A DNA stretch of 64,000 nucleotides from the NCBI GenBank assembly GCA_945878555.1, contig CAMDWI010000001.1:62001-126000 (forward strand). Direction: 5' to 3'. The position numbers were made by a program, and so were the translations under genes. Each line of letters begins with the position of its first letter. Within the stretch, counting starts at the first letter, position 1. Positions 1-9,013 of this stretch are shown one piece after another. Under the pieces are notes generated by a model. The model was not told the DNA's origin, did no database searches, and saw only the letters and a list, made by a program, of their open reading frames with translations. Source of the DNA: Klebsiella pneumoniae (GTDB taxonomy: Bacteria > Pseudomonadota > Gammaproteobacteria > Eutrophobiales > Eutrophobiaceae).

Positions 1-46
1 GCTTTTTGCCATCTTTGATCAATATTTCAGGGTGTAGTTTAAGCAT
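1..46 (-). CDS. Partial antitoxin partner of the RelE-like toxin (N-terminal 15 residues)
   Basis: The ATG lies two bases beyond the stop codon of the toxin gene on the same strand, and the frame reads MLKLHPEILIKDGKK before leaving the window. That opening resembles short antitoxins encoded directly downstream of RelE-type toxins, whose N-termini often read like HPE followed by a DGKK stretch. The toxin-first order and tight spacing indicate translational coupling. Family assignment is inference from 15 residues; the rest of the gene lies outside the window. Confidence 0.55.
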   Translation of the reverse strand, partial: MLKLHPEILIKDGKK

Positions 47-48
47 AT

Positions 49-306
49 TCAGTTGATTAACTTATAGGCATCTTTTCGTGCGATTATTCGGTAGATTATC
101 ACTGTTGATTCAGTCACTTCAAACAAAACCCGGTAGTTTCCAACACGCAATCTGTACTCCGGCGTGAAGTTCGTTAGCTTCTTTATGTCGCCATTGAGCC
201 CATACTGTAGAGATTCAATTTTGATGACAATACGCCGCATATCTGACCTGGGTAAGGACCGCAGGTCTTTTATAGCACGGGGCTTTAGTTCAATTTTGTA
301 ATTCAA
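49..306 (-). CDS. RelE/ParE-family toxin
   Basis: An 85-residue protein of the size and composition of RelE-superfamily mRNA interferase toxins. The family signature is visible: an N-terminal YKIELKPRAIKDLRSL segment, then a central strand and the characteristic LRVGNYRVLFEV motif, where the conserved Arg and Tyr-Arg lie, and a C-terminal hydrophobic strand ending IIARKDAYKL. Related toxins cleave mRNA on the ribosome. The start codon is TTG (complement of 304-306) and no strong Shine-Dalgarno is evident. It is followed after two bases by the start of a probable antitoxin, giving the reversed toxin-antitoxin order. Confidence 0.85.
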   Translation of the reverse strand: MNYKIELKPRAIKDLRSLPRSDMRRIVIKIESLQYGLNGDIKKLTNFTPEYRLRVGNYRVLFEVTESTVIIYRIIARKDAYKLIN

Positions 307-436
307 GGTTATATTGAGCCTGTAAATATGTCTACGTTCGTTGACAGGAACGAAGTGTAATATTTACGTATTTTGTAGATGGTTGGCATCCCCCGGATGG
401 GGTATATTTGGCTATAACTTTGCATCCGGACAGACT

Positions 437-3400
437 ATGAAAACCGAGCTGTTCCATCCCACCGTCGCTACCTGGTTTGAACGTACCTACGGCCTTGCCA
501 CGCCCGTGCAGGCGCAGGCCTGGCCGGTCATCAAGCAGGGCAAGCACACATTGATCGCCGCCCCGACCGGCAGTGGTAAAACGCTGGCGGCGTTTTTGTG
601 TGCGATTGATGACCTGGTGCGGGCGGGGTTGGAAAAGGGTATGTCCAGCGGTCTTCTCGATGAAACCTACGTTTTGTATATCTCACCACTGAAGGCGTTA
701 TCGAACGACATTCACAAGAATCTTGAAGAACCGCTGAGTGGTATTACGCGGATACTGGCTGGAGTGGATAAGGAAGGGTTAAATCGACTGGATGCTGGCG
801 TTCGCCAGCATGACGTAGAGAGTAATAGCAAGGCTCCAACTACCCGTCATACTGGCGCACGCGATCCACAGGACGTGGGAAATGTCGCGAGAGGACAGGA
901 CGTCCGAAGCGACCAGTATCCAGTCGAACAACTTGAAAAGGGGTCAGACCCGCTTTCTGATTACTCACTACGTCATACTGGCGAACGCCAGTATCCAGTC
1001 GAACAAATTCTGCCCGCAGGGCAGACAATCGAGATTCGGTCAGCGGTAAGAACCGGCGACACCACCCAGACCGAGCGCAACAACATGCGGAAAAAACCGC
1101 CGCACATCCTCGTCACCACCCCGGAATCACTCTACATCCTGTTAACCAGCGACTCCGGCCGCGAGATGTTAAAGACCGTGCGCACCGTCATCGTCGATGA
1201 AATCCACGCACTGGCCGGCAACAAACGCGGGGCACACCTTGCGCTGTCGCTGGAACGACTCGACGCCCTGACCGAACAACCACCAGTACGCATCGGCCTG
1301 TCAGCCACACAAAAACCGATCGAAGACATCGCCCGGTTCCTGGTCGGCAACCGCGATGAACCCTGCGAAATCGTCGACACAGGCTACACCCGCAAACGCG
1401 ATCTCGCCATCGTCGTCCCCGACCAGCCGCTCGGGCCGTTGATGGCAGAGGAGGGCTGGGCCGACATCTATAACCGCCTTGCTGCAATAGCCGAAGAAAA
1501 CACGACCACCCTGATCTTCGTGAACACCCGCCGCCTCGCCGAACGTGCGGCACGCCATCTCGCAGACAGACTCGGCGAGGAAAACGTGACCGCGCACCAC
1601 GGCAGTCTGGCCAAGGAACACCGGCTCGATGCAGAACAACGACTGAAACAGGGCAAGCTGAAGGTACTGGTCGCCACCGCGTCACTCGAACTCGGTATCG
1701 ACATCGGCGACGTCAGTTGCGTCTGCCAGATCGGCACACCGCGATCGATCGCCGCGTTCCTGCAACGCGTCGGCCGCTCCGGCCATCAGGTCAACGGCGT
1801 GCCGAAGGGCCGCTTGTTCCCGCTGACGCGCGATGACCTGCTTGAATGTGTCGCGCTGCTGGATGCGATCCAGCGCGGCGAACTCGACCGCATCCACATC
1901 CCGCTCGGCCACATCGACGTACTCTGCCAGCAGATCATCGGCGAGGTCGCTTCCCGCGAATGGGACGAGGACGCGTTGTATACGCAGATCACCAAGGCCT
2001 GGCCCTACCGCGCGCTCACCCGCGAACACTACAACGAATGTCTGGCCATGCTCGCCGAAGGCTACACCACCCGCCGCGGACGCCGCAGCCGGTATATCTT
2101 CCACGACACCGTCAACAAACGCCTGAAACCCCGCGACGGCGCACGCCTGACCGCCGTCACCAACGCCGGCGCCATCCCCGACCAGTTCGACTACAACGTC
2201 ATCCTCGAACCGCAGGGCCTGTTCATCGGCACATTAAATGAAGACTTTGCCTTCGAAAGCATGCCCGGCGACATCTTCCAGCTCGGCAACACCGCGTATC
2301 GCATATTAAAGGTCGAAACCGGCAAAGTCCGCGTCGAAGACGCCCACGGCCAGCCACCCACCATGCCCTTCTGGTTCGGCGAAGCCCCCGGCCGCTCCGA
2401 CGAACTCAGCGCTGCGGTGTCGCGCCTGCGCGAGAATATTGATGCAAAGTTGAAAGACGGTATCGAGGCGACCACAAGCTGGCTTATCAATCAACTCAAC
2501 GGCAAAGAGTCGTCCAGTCAGCCCGTCGATCAACTCAACGTAATCGACTCGTCATACTGGCGCACGCCAGTATCCAGTCAAAACAACACCGCGCGTAGCG
2601 CGACAGCTGTTCCTGCACAAACCCCGGAACAAGGTCTGCCCTCCGGGCAGTTAATCAATCGACTGGATGCTGGCGTTCGCCAGCATGACGACGGGTCTTC
2701 GGGAAATATCTACGCCTCCCGACATACTGGCGAACGCGATCCACAGGACGTGGGAAATGTCGCGAGAGGACAGGACGTCCGAAGCGACCAGTATCCAGTC
2801 GAATCAAATCCCGCGCGTAGCGCGACCGGTTCAATAGAATCCCACGTAGCCCAACAACTAGTCGATTACCTCGCCGCCACCAAAGCCGCCCTGGGCCACA
2901 TCCCGACCCAGGACAACATCTATTTCGAACGCTTCTTCGACGAGGCCGGTGATCAACATCTGGTCATCCACTCCCCCTACGGCTCACGCATCAACCGCGC
3001 CTGGGGCCTCGCCCTACGCAAGCGTTTCTGTCGCCAGTTTAATTTTGAACTTCAGGCCGCCGCGCTCGAAGACAGCATCGTCATCTCACTCGGCGCGACG
3101 CACAGCTTCCCGTTGGTAGAGGTGACCGAATACCTGCGGGCAAACAGCGTGCGCGACATCCTCATCCAGGCACTGCTGGCCGCGCCGGTGTTCATGACGC
3201 GCTGGCGCTGGGTCGCCACCATCTCGCTCGCACTGAAACGCAACATGGGCGGCAAACGTATCCCGCCGCAGTTCCAGCGCATGGACGCCGAAGACCTGAT
3301 CGCCGTCGTGTTCCCCGACCAGCTCGCCTGCCAGGAAAACATCACCGGCGACCGCGAAGTCCCCGAGCACCCGCTGGTACAACAGACCATAGAAGACTGC

Positions 3401-5497
3401 CTGCATGAGGTGATGGACATCGACGGACTTGTCCGTCTGCTGACCCGACTCGAACAAAACGAGATCACCATCCACTGCCGCGACCTGAACGGCCCCTCGC
3501 CACTGGCTCAGGAGATCCTGTTCGCCCGCCCGTACGCTTTCCTCGACGACGCCCCCGCCGAAGAACGCCGCACCCAGGCCGTCAACGCGCGCCGCTTCAT
3601 GGACCCCTCCGACGCCGCCGACCTCGCCGGCCTCGATCCCGAAGCGATCAAGAAGGTCGCCGAAGAAGCCTGGCCCGACATGGACACCGTCGACAAACTA
3701 CACGATGCCTTAATGGTGCTCGGCTTTGTGGTTGGTCGTCATTCCCGCGAAAGCGGGAATCCAGTAGAACAATGTCCGCCCTCCGGGCGGTCCACTAATC
3801 TACTTGATGCTGGCCTACGCCAGCATGACGAAGTATGTGAGCCGTCATACTGGCGAACGCCAGTATCCAGTAATTTAATAAACACATTAATAACAGAGCG
3901 TCGGGCAACGACACTGCAAACAAAACACAAAACCCTCTGGGTCTGCGCCGAACGCCTGCCCCTGGTAAAAGCCGTCTTCGAAACCGCCATACTCGACCCC
4001 CACATCAACGCCTCCGGCCCCGCAACATCAAAGGACTGGACAAAGGAAGAAGCCCTCATCGATCTCCTCCGCGCCCGCCTCGAAGGCAGCGGCATCGTCA
4101 AGGAATCCGACCTGCAACACCTGTTCGAATGCACCCCGGTGCAAATCCGCACCGCCCTGATGGCACTGGAAAACGAAGGCTACGCAATGCGCGGTAACTT
4201 TACCGGCAGCACCGACACCGAATGGTGCGAACGCGGCCTGCTCGCCCGCATCCACCGCTACACGATCAAATCACTGCGCAACGAGATCGCCGCCGTCACC
4301 GCCGCCGACTACATGCGCTTCCTGTTCGCCTGGCACGGCATGACCGAGCGACCGGAAGGCGAAGACTCCCTGCTGGCCGCACTCGACAAACTCGAAGGCT
4401 ACGCCATCCCCGCCGCCGCGTGGGAGACCGACGTGTTGCCCGGTCGCATCAAGGGCTACCAGACCAACGCGCTCGACACACTCTGCGTCACCGGCCGCAT
4501 CGTCTGGACCCGGTTTGCCAGCGCACGCAGCAAACCGAAAGAAGACAGCACCCGCAGCAGCAAGGCCGGCCTGTTGCGCAACACACCGATCCTGCTGCTG
4601 GATCGGCATAACGTCGACTACTGGCGACCGCACACCGGCCAGACCGCGCACGAGGTAAAACTGTCCGCGAACGCCACAACCGTATTAACCGCGCTGAAAC
4701 AATACGGTGCCCTGTTCTTCATCGACATCGTCAAACAATCCGGCCTGCTGCGCACACATGCCGAAGAGGCACTCGCCGAACTCGCCGCCTGTGGCCTCGT
4801 CACCTCCGACAGCTACGCCGGCCTGCGCGCCCTGATCGCGCCCGCCAACAAAAAGCCGGGCTACAGCCGCCACCGCCGCCGCGCCATCGCCGCACCACGC
4901 AGCATCGACGACGCCGGCCGCTGGTCCATCATTGCCAGAGAAAAGGGGTCAGACCCGTTGTCTGGGTCTGACCCCGTTTCTCATGGCTGGATCCAGACCG
5001 ACCCGGACACCCTGAACCACATCGCCTGGACATTATTAAAACGCTACGGCGTCGTATTCCACAAGATGCTGGAGCGCGAATCCGGCCTGCCACCCTGGCG
5101 CGAACTGCTGTACGCCTGGCGCCGCATGGAGGCACGCGGAGAGATACGAGGCGGAAGATTTGTGGAAGGATTCAGCGGCGAACAGTTTGCCTTGCCCGAT
5201 GCCGTCGCCCTGCTCAGAAAATATCGCGACGGGAAACAGGAGTTACCCGCAATCGTCATCTCCGCAACCGACCCGTTGAACCTGGTCGGCATCCTCCTGC
5301 CGGGTGAACGCATCTCGGCATTGCATACGAACCGCATTTTGTTCAAGAATGGCTTGCCAGCGGCGAAGCAATTAAATGGGGAGATTGAATACTTTGGAGT
5401 TATCAGTCCGCATTCTCAGTGGGAGATTAACTTTCTGCTGACGAGGAAGAAGAGTCCGGCGAGTGTAGTGCAGGAAGTGACCAGGTATTCTAATTGA
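437..5497 (+). CDS. lhr: Lhr-type large ATP-dependent helicase with in-frame palindromic repeat insertions
   Basis: DEAD/DEAH helicase of the Lhr (large helicase-related) family, which unwinds nucleic acid duplexes and is linked to DNA repair. Visible are Walker A APTGSGKT (residues 42-49 from the chosen start), the DEIH Walker B in IVDEIHAL, motif III SATQ, and motif VI QRVGRSGH, followed by the long Lhr-specific C-terminal region. The ATG at 437 is chosen because it opens the usual HPTVATWF-type N-terminus; the frame stays open further upstream from a TTG. The protein (1686 residues) is longer than typical bacterial Lhr (about 1400-1500) because four segments are translated from dispersed palindromic repeats (roughly 785-1024, 2550-2824, 3737-3872, 4938-4982). 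The whole frame is intact, so I call it a gene and not a pseudogene. Confidence 0.93.
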   Translation: MKTELFHPTVATWFERTYGLATPVQAQAWPVIKQGKHTLIAAPTGSGKTLAAFLCAIDDLVRAGLEKGMSSGLLDETYVLYISPLKALSNDIHKNLEEPLSGITRILAGVDKEGLNRLDAGVRQHDVESNSKAPTTRHTGARDPQDVGNVARGQDVRSDQYPVEQLEKGSDPLSDYSLRHTGERQYPVEQILPAGQTIEIRSAVRTGDTTQTERNNMRKKPPHILVTTPESLYILLTSDSGREMLKTVRTVIVDEIHALAGNKRGAHLALSLERLDALTEQPPVRIGLSATQKPIEDIARFLVGNRDEPCEIVDTGYTRKRDLAIVVPDQPLGPLMAEEGWADIYNRLAAIAEENTTTLIFVNTRRLAERAARHLADRLGEENVTAHHGSLAKEHRLDAEQRLKQGKLKVLVATASLELGIDIGDVSCVCQIGTPRSIAAFLQRVGRSGHQVNGVPKGRLFPLTRDDLLECVALLDAIQRGELDRIHIPLGHIDVLCQQIIGEVASREWDEDALYTQITKAWPYRALTREHYNECLAMLAEGYTTRRGRRSRYIFHDTVNKRLKPRDGARLTAVTNAGAIPDQFDYNVILEPQGLFIGTLNEDFAFESMPGDIFQLGNTAYRILKVETGKVRVEDAHGQPPTMPFWFGEAPGRSDELSAAVSRLRENIDAKLKDGIEATTSWLINQLNGKESSSQPVDQLNVIDSSYWRTPVSSQNNTARSATAVPAQTPEQGLPSGQLINRLDAGVRQHDDGSSGNIYASRHTGERDPQDVGNVARGQDVRSDQYPVESNPARSATGSIESHVAQQLVDYLAATKAALGHIPTQDNIYFERFFDEAGDQHLVIHSPYGSRINRAWGLALRKRFCRQFNFELQAAALEDSIVISLGATHSFPLVEVTEYLRANSVRDILIQALLAAPVFMTRWRWVATISLALKRNMGGKRIPPQFQRMDAEDLIAVVFPDQLACQENITGDREVPEHPLVQQTIEDCLHEVMDIDGLVRLLTRLEQNEITIHCRDLNGPSPLAQEILFARPYAFLDDAPAEERRTQAVNARRFMDPSDAADLAGLDPEAIKKVAEEAWPDMDTVDKLHDALMVLGFVVGRHSRESGNPVEQCPPSGRSTNLLDAGLRQHDEVCEPSYWRTPVSSNLINTLITERRATTLQTKHKTLWVCAERLPLVKAVFETAILDPHINASGPATSKDWTKEEALIDLLRARLEGSGIVKESDLQHLFECTPVQIRTALMALENEGYAMRGNFTGSTDTEWCERGLLARIHRYTIKSLRNEIAAVTAADYMRFLFAWHGMTERPEGEDSLLAALDKLEGYAIPAAAWETDVLPGRIKGYQTNALDTLCVTGRIVWTRFASARSKPKEDSTRSSKAGLLRNTPILLLDRHNVDYWRPHTGQTAHEVKLSANATTVLTALKQYGALFFIDIVKQSGLLRTHAEEALAELAACGLVTSDSYAGLRALIAPANKKPGYSRHRRRAIAAPRSIDDAGRWSIIAREKGSDPLSGSDPVSHGWIQTDPDTLNHIAWTLLKRYGVVFHKMLERESGLPPWRELLYAWRRMEARGEIRGGRFVEGFSGEQFALPDAVALLRKYRDGKQELPAIVISATDPLNLVGILLPGERISALHTNRILFKNGLPAAKQLNGEIEYFGVISPHSQWEINFLLTRKKSPASVVQEVTRYSN
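785..1024. repeat. Cluster of REP-like palindromes inside lhr, insertion 1
   Basis: Contains a copy of the CTGGCGTTCGCCAG element (785-815), an interrupted copy (845-927), an inverted copy (971-1002), a GGGTCAGACCC motif (941-951) and a small palindrome CTGCCCGCAGGGCAG (1010-1024). The translated stretch interrupts the helicase between the conserved ILAGV and RTGDT segments of the N-terminal domain, where relatives have only a short linker. All pieces keep the reading frame. Confidence 0.9.
2550..2824. repeat. Cluster of REP-like palindromes inside lhr, insertion 2
   Basis: Holds repeat copies at 2550-2580 and 2660-2690, a second 83-base interrupted copy at 2720-2802 that nearly matches 845-927, two copies of a GCGCGTAGCGCG palindrome (about 2591-2602 and 2813-2823) and CTGCCCTCCGGGCAG (2636-2650). 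It lies in frame just upstream of the conserved LVDYLAATKAALGHIPTQ segment. Confidence 0.9.
3737..3872. repeat. Cluster of REP-like palindromes inside lhr, insertion 3
   Basis: Contains a CGTCATTCCCGCGAAAGC type palindrome (3737-3768), CCGCCCTCCGGGCGG (3776-3790), a diverged copy (3801-3830) and an inverted copy (3843-3872). It interrupts the protein between LMVLGFV and the downstream TLWVCAERLP segment, still in frame. Confidence 0.88.
4938..4982. repeat. Near-perfect GGGGTCAGACCC inverted repeat inside lhr, insertion 4
   Basis: The two arms GAGAAAAGGGGTCAGACCC and GGGTCTGACCCCGTTTCTC face each other across a short loop. The motif is related to the GGGGTCGGAGACAAAGG elements found between genes elsewhere in the window. 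It encodes the odd peptide EKGSDPLSGSDPVS in the C-terminal part of the helicase. Confidence 0.9.
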
Positions 5498-5505
5498 ACA
5501 TAAGT

Positions 5506-5535
5506 CGTCTTTTCCGCGAATGCGGGAATCCACTA
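5506..5535. repeat. REP-like palindrome downstream of lhr
   Basis: A CGTCTTTTCCGCGAATGC... element with inverted arms around CCGCGAATGCGGG, just after the lhr stop codon. It is the same type as the copy at 3737-3768 inside lhr. It may act as a transcription barrier before the next operon. The next bases carry a short GTAAC/GTTAC inverted repeat (5553-5565) upstream of the Detocs-like operon. Confidence 0.75.
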
Positions 5536-5594
5536 ATGACATCTTGACGCGGGTAACATTGTTACTCAACGTGAGATAATAGGGAGATCGTGCA

Positions 5595-8567
5595 ATGGGG
5601 CAGGGATATAAGAAAGAAAAAGCATGGCGAACTGCCGCGCTCTATTTGAAACTCGCTAGAGTTAGTAAGATTGAAAAGCGCAACCAACTACGTGGTTTTA
5701 GCGCGAAATCTTTCATTTCTCCCAATGATGCCGAAGTGATTCGCCAAGGAAATTCGCAATCTGATAGCCTAATTGTTGGCGCAATTCTAAAAGGACCATC
5801 TGGTCTTTTGAATGATTCAAATAAGACCAAGTGGACTAGTGAAGATCTATTTAAGTTGACTGCTTTTCCACCTGTAGGCTGGAGGAGCGAAGTGTGTTAC
5901 ACGATAGGATATGTAAATTCAACGACTGAAGATGCACTAAAGATATTAAGTCGAATAAAAAAAATTGCGCGGCTGGATCTCTTGGATACTAACGTCATCC
6001 TCGATTATCTTCTGGATTTGAGTAAGGAGTACGGCGCGTCAAATTATTTGTCATTCAAACTAGCTTACATAAGAAGCGCAAGAGAGTTGACTCCTGCAAT
6101 GTTGGGTGTGATTTCGCAGATTGAGGAAGAAATTCAACATCGAGAGTGCGTCGGATTTCACTTTAGCGCCATTGAAAATATAAGTTCTAAAATACCAATT
6201 TTTGAATTGATGCGACGGCGTGCAAGTGGGCTTTTTGGAAAAGTTAAAATGGATTTTAGAAAATCCATTACATTGAGTAATTATATTCCCACACCACTTG
6301 ACGAAGTGGACGTGTCAGGTTATCTGCTAAGGTCAACTGAGTCATGCTTAATAGACACTGTTTACTCGATCATAGTTATTCTTAACATGCGAAACGACTT
6401 AAGTGCGATTTGCAAGGAATTTGAAAAGCATCTTAATCCAGAGGTATTTAATGCAATTGTCGATGTAATAAAATGCGCCTCTGAGTTGGATACTGAAGCG
6501 ATAGTTACTGACTTCTATCGCGCACAAGACGAAAACCGGAGTCGTTCACTAGATTTGTATCGTATATCCTCAGGATTCCTCGAGAACCCAAAGTTTGCTG
6601 CATATAGAAGTAAATTTGACAAAGTGATTGGCGCGAGACTACTAACCGAAGTAATTGATAGCATGAGCCCTAGATATTCATTGCCATTTGATAACAAATC
6701 GATACTTGTTGCTAACACGCATGAAAATATAGATGAACACTTCTCCGTTTCAATTGATGCGTTCTACAGAACATTTTTGTTCCTTAGGTTTATTAGTAAT
6801 AAAATTAATTTGCTGCTCATCTCAAAGGATGAAATAAAATTTATATTCGAACATACAATATACCTAGAGGTGCTTCTTACCGAGAAAGAAATGACTGCAA
6901 TGTATGTTACTGCTGATACTGAGTCAAAAGGGTTAATTGCTTTACTGGCGCTAGCTCTTTACAAAAAGAAATCTATAGATCCAGATATTGATTTTGAGTT
7001 TAGAACTGTTTTTGTTTCGCACGTTAAAGAAATGCACCATGGATCGATAATTGATTTTATCGAGTATCTATTAGTCGATTCCCCACATGTCGCCAGTTAT
7101 TTGATAGCCTCGCTAGATGAAGTTACGCTGGAAAAGATGTATACGCTCGTTGAAAATGCTACTCAGGCAGCCGCCATCAGATCTGATATCCTGCGGGCGG
7201 TAGGACTCAAAACAAATCGAATTGAGTACATTATCGAAGCTGACGCAATCACAACTCGCTCGAAGGTTTCCAACTTACAACATTACTTCGATAGTAGTCG
7301 AATATATGTTGATAGTGTTTCAATGATGAAGTGGCTTGATAGTAATCCTACTGCTTCTACTGAGCAGTTTCGATCGTTGTTACCAGCTGTGATATCTTCA
7401 ATAGACAATAACATACATCATAAGAGCCAATTAGCAAGCAAGCTAGACGAGCAATACGAATACCTAGTCTCACAAATTGCAAAGGATGCATTTGAGCAGT
7501 TTTGTTTGAATACTGAGTTTGGAATTGAGTCATACTTGGGACGTCGAATTCGCCATAACACCCTTGACGGAGTAACGACTGATACCGTCGATGCTGTCTT
7601 ACGGAAGCCGGAATACGGAATACTATTATCTAATATCACCAATAGACATATTGTAGATTCTTGGATGGATGCCTATAAATCCATTATTCACAAACTTAGG
7701 CGTGAGTATCTGCAATTCAAGTCTAATACTTCACTTTTCAAAGCAGATTTGGATATGCGTGATCCTACGACAATCGAGAATATTCGAAATTTGACAACCA
7801 CCCTAAAGTCTGCAACTGGAGGTGAACTGTTGAATGAGTTGATTATGGCATTTTGTTGGAAGCAGATTGCTCCTCAACTTGACAATGCTGCTCGATTTAT
7901 TAAGACAACTCTACTTCGAGAAGCTAACGCTTCAATTGACAAATATTTCCCAAGCCATGGAATTAATGAAGGGCAGATTAAAGCGGATTTACATGATGCA
8001 GTAAATGATGTTTTTAAGAAGATCGCTGATTGGTTTCAAGTGCCACAGACCGGATTTATATCAGCAACTGTTAATGAGTTATGTCAGATAATATTAATTG
8101 ATTTGAACAGAATAAACGGGGTGAAGTATTCGGGAGATGCACTGGATGTAAAATATACTGGGATCAGCGTTCATCGATTGTATGATTGTCTAGCTGTATT
8201 GCTTCAAAATGCAATTAAGCATGGAGAGGACAACACGCCCATTATAATCCATGTAAGCGCGAGTAGTGCAGGCCTGGATTCTTCCTTTGATATTATAAAA
8301 ATTGAAGTTACATCGTCAGCATCTCGAGATAATTATGGAGCTTCGAAAGCAAGAATATTTGCTGCGATAGATTCTGTTGAAGGCGGCATAGATATGGTTA
8401 CGGAGGGTTACTCAGGAATCAAGAAACTAAAGTTCATCACTCGTGCAAGCGAGGGACGTCACACCTTAAGTTGCGATGCAATTGACAGCTCAAGGATTCT
8501 GAAACTTTGTTTCTCACTTCGAACGGAGAAAGAACCTGTACTAATAACAAAAGGTAATGTCCCATGA
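5595..8567 (+). CDS. dtcA: DtcA-like large sensor histidine-kinase-like protein of a Detocs-type system
   Basis: A 990-residue soluble protein with no signal peptide or membrane segment. Residues 1 to about 780 match no domain I can recognise and look mostly helical. The C-terminus resembles a GHKL ATPase: an N-box in LLQNAIKHGEDN (Asn872, Lys875, His876), then weak glycine-rich segments (GYSGIKKLKF). The phosphoacceptor His is not obvious; His800 in DLHDAV is one candidate but lies closer to the N-box than usual. The ATG follows a GGGAG ribosome binding site. Its stop overlaps the next start by four bases. Base composition is visibly richer in AT than lhr and the downstream genes, suggesting horizontal acquisition. 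The role, sensing infection and phosphorylating partners, is inferred from the three-gene architecture. Confidence 0.72.
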   Translation: MGQGYKKEKAWRTAALYLKLARVSKIEKRNQLRGFSAKSFISPNDAEVIRQGNSQSDSLIVGAILKGPSGLLNDSNKTKWTSEDLFKLTAFPPVGWRSEVCYTIGYVNSTTEDALKILSRIKKIARLDLLDTNVILDYLLDLSKEYGASNYLSFKLAYIRSARELTPAMLGVISQIEEEIQHRECVGFHFSAIENISSKIPIFELMRRRASGLFGKVKMDFRKSITLSNYIPTPLDEVDVSGYLLRSTESCLIDTVYSIIVILNMRNDLSAICKEFEKHLNPEVFNAIVDVIKCASELDTEAIVTDFYRAQDENRSRSLDLYRISSGFLENPKFAAYRSKFDKVIGARLLTEVIDSMSPRYSLPFDNKSILVANTHENIDEHFSVSIDAFYRTFLFLRFISNKINLLLISKDEIKFIFEHTIYLEVLLTEKEMTAMYVTADTESKGLIALLALALYKKKSIDPDIDFEFRTVFVSHVKEMHHGSIIDFIEYLLVDSPHVASYLIASLDEVTLEKMYTLVENATQAAAIRSDILRAVGLKTNRIEYIIEADAITTRSKVSNLQHYFDSSRIYVDSVSMMKWLDSNPTASTEQFRSLLPAVISSIDNNIHHKSQLASKLDEQYEYLVSQIAKDAFEQFCLNTEFGIESYLGRRIRHNTLDGVTTDTVDAVLRKPEYGILLSNITNRHIVDSWMDAYKSIIHKLRREYLQFKSNTSLFKADLDMRDPTTIENIRNLTTTLKSATGGELLNELIMAFCWKQIAPQLDNAARFIKTTLLREANASIDKYFPSHGINEGQIKADLHDAVNDVFKKIADWFQVPQTGFISATVNELCQIILIDLNRINGVKYSGDALDVKYTGISVHRLYDCLAVLLQNAIKHGEDNTPIIIHVSASSAGLDSSFDIIKIEVTSSASRDNYGASKARIFAAIDSVEGGIDMVTEGYSGIKKLKFITRASEGRHTLSCDAIDSSRILKLCFSLRTEKEPVLITKGNVP

Positions 8568-9013
8568 AAGTCTTGCTTGTCGAAGATGAGGTTCATAAGC
8601 GCGAGGAAATGAAGCAGTGTGTGTTTGATGTATTCAGTTTCTTTCCGGATATAGTAGATAGTGTTAGTTATGCTGTGTCCATGGTTAGCGATGGGGATTA
8701 CGATCTCATTATTCTAGATATGGCGTTATCAACGTTTGGAGATAATGCTGCCGATAAAAAAAAGGGACACGATCAGGCTCAGGGGGGGATTGAAGTTCTG
8801 AGAGCACTTAAACGTGCTAATAAATCTGCAAAAATTCTAATTGTTACCCAGTATCATGATTTCTATATTGGTGCAGAGAAAGTAAAACTTAAAGATTCAA
8901 TAAAAAAAATTGAAACTAAATATAACCAGCAAGTCATCGGGGCAGTTTTGTATCAATATAAATCAAAATCGACTCTACAACGAATAATGTCAATATTGAG
9001 GGCTCAAGGATGA
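8564..9013 (+). CDS. dtcB: DtcB-like single-domain response regulator
   Basis: A 149-residue stand-alone receiver domain. The acidic pocket is seen in LLVEDE near residue 5-9, the phosphoacceptor is Asp52 in LIILDMALS, and the conserved Thr is Thr95 in ILIVTQ. There is no output domain. In Detocs systems this component is known as a phosphate sink that absorbs stray phosphorylation and prevents false triggering of the effector. It starts within the last four bases of the kinase gene (ATGA) and ends in the same way into the next gene, so all three proteins are probably made in linked amounts. The insertion around residues 56-72 (TFGDNAADKKKG) is longer than in a typical receiver. Confidence 0.75.
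   Translation: MKVLLVEDEVHKREEMKQCVFDVFSFFPDIVDSVSYAVSMVSDGDYDLIILDMALSTFGDNAADKKKGHDQAQGGIEVLRALKRANKSAKILIVTQYHDFYIGAEKVKLKDSIKKIETKYNQQVIGAVLYQYKSKSTLQRIMSILRAQG

Noticed and set aside
785..3872. Repeats in lhr considered as a CRISPR array
   Set aside because: Spacing is irregular, copies lie in both orientations, several unrelated palindromes are mixed and the region is coding.
437..5497. Reading lhr as a pseudogene because of the repeat insertions
   Set aside because: There is no stop or frameshift in about 1,690 codons, and helicase motifs remain intact.
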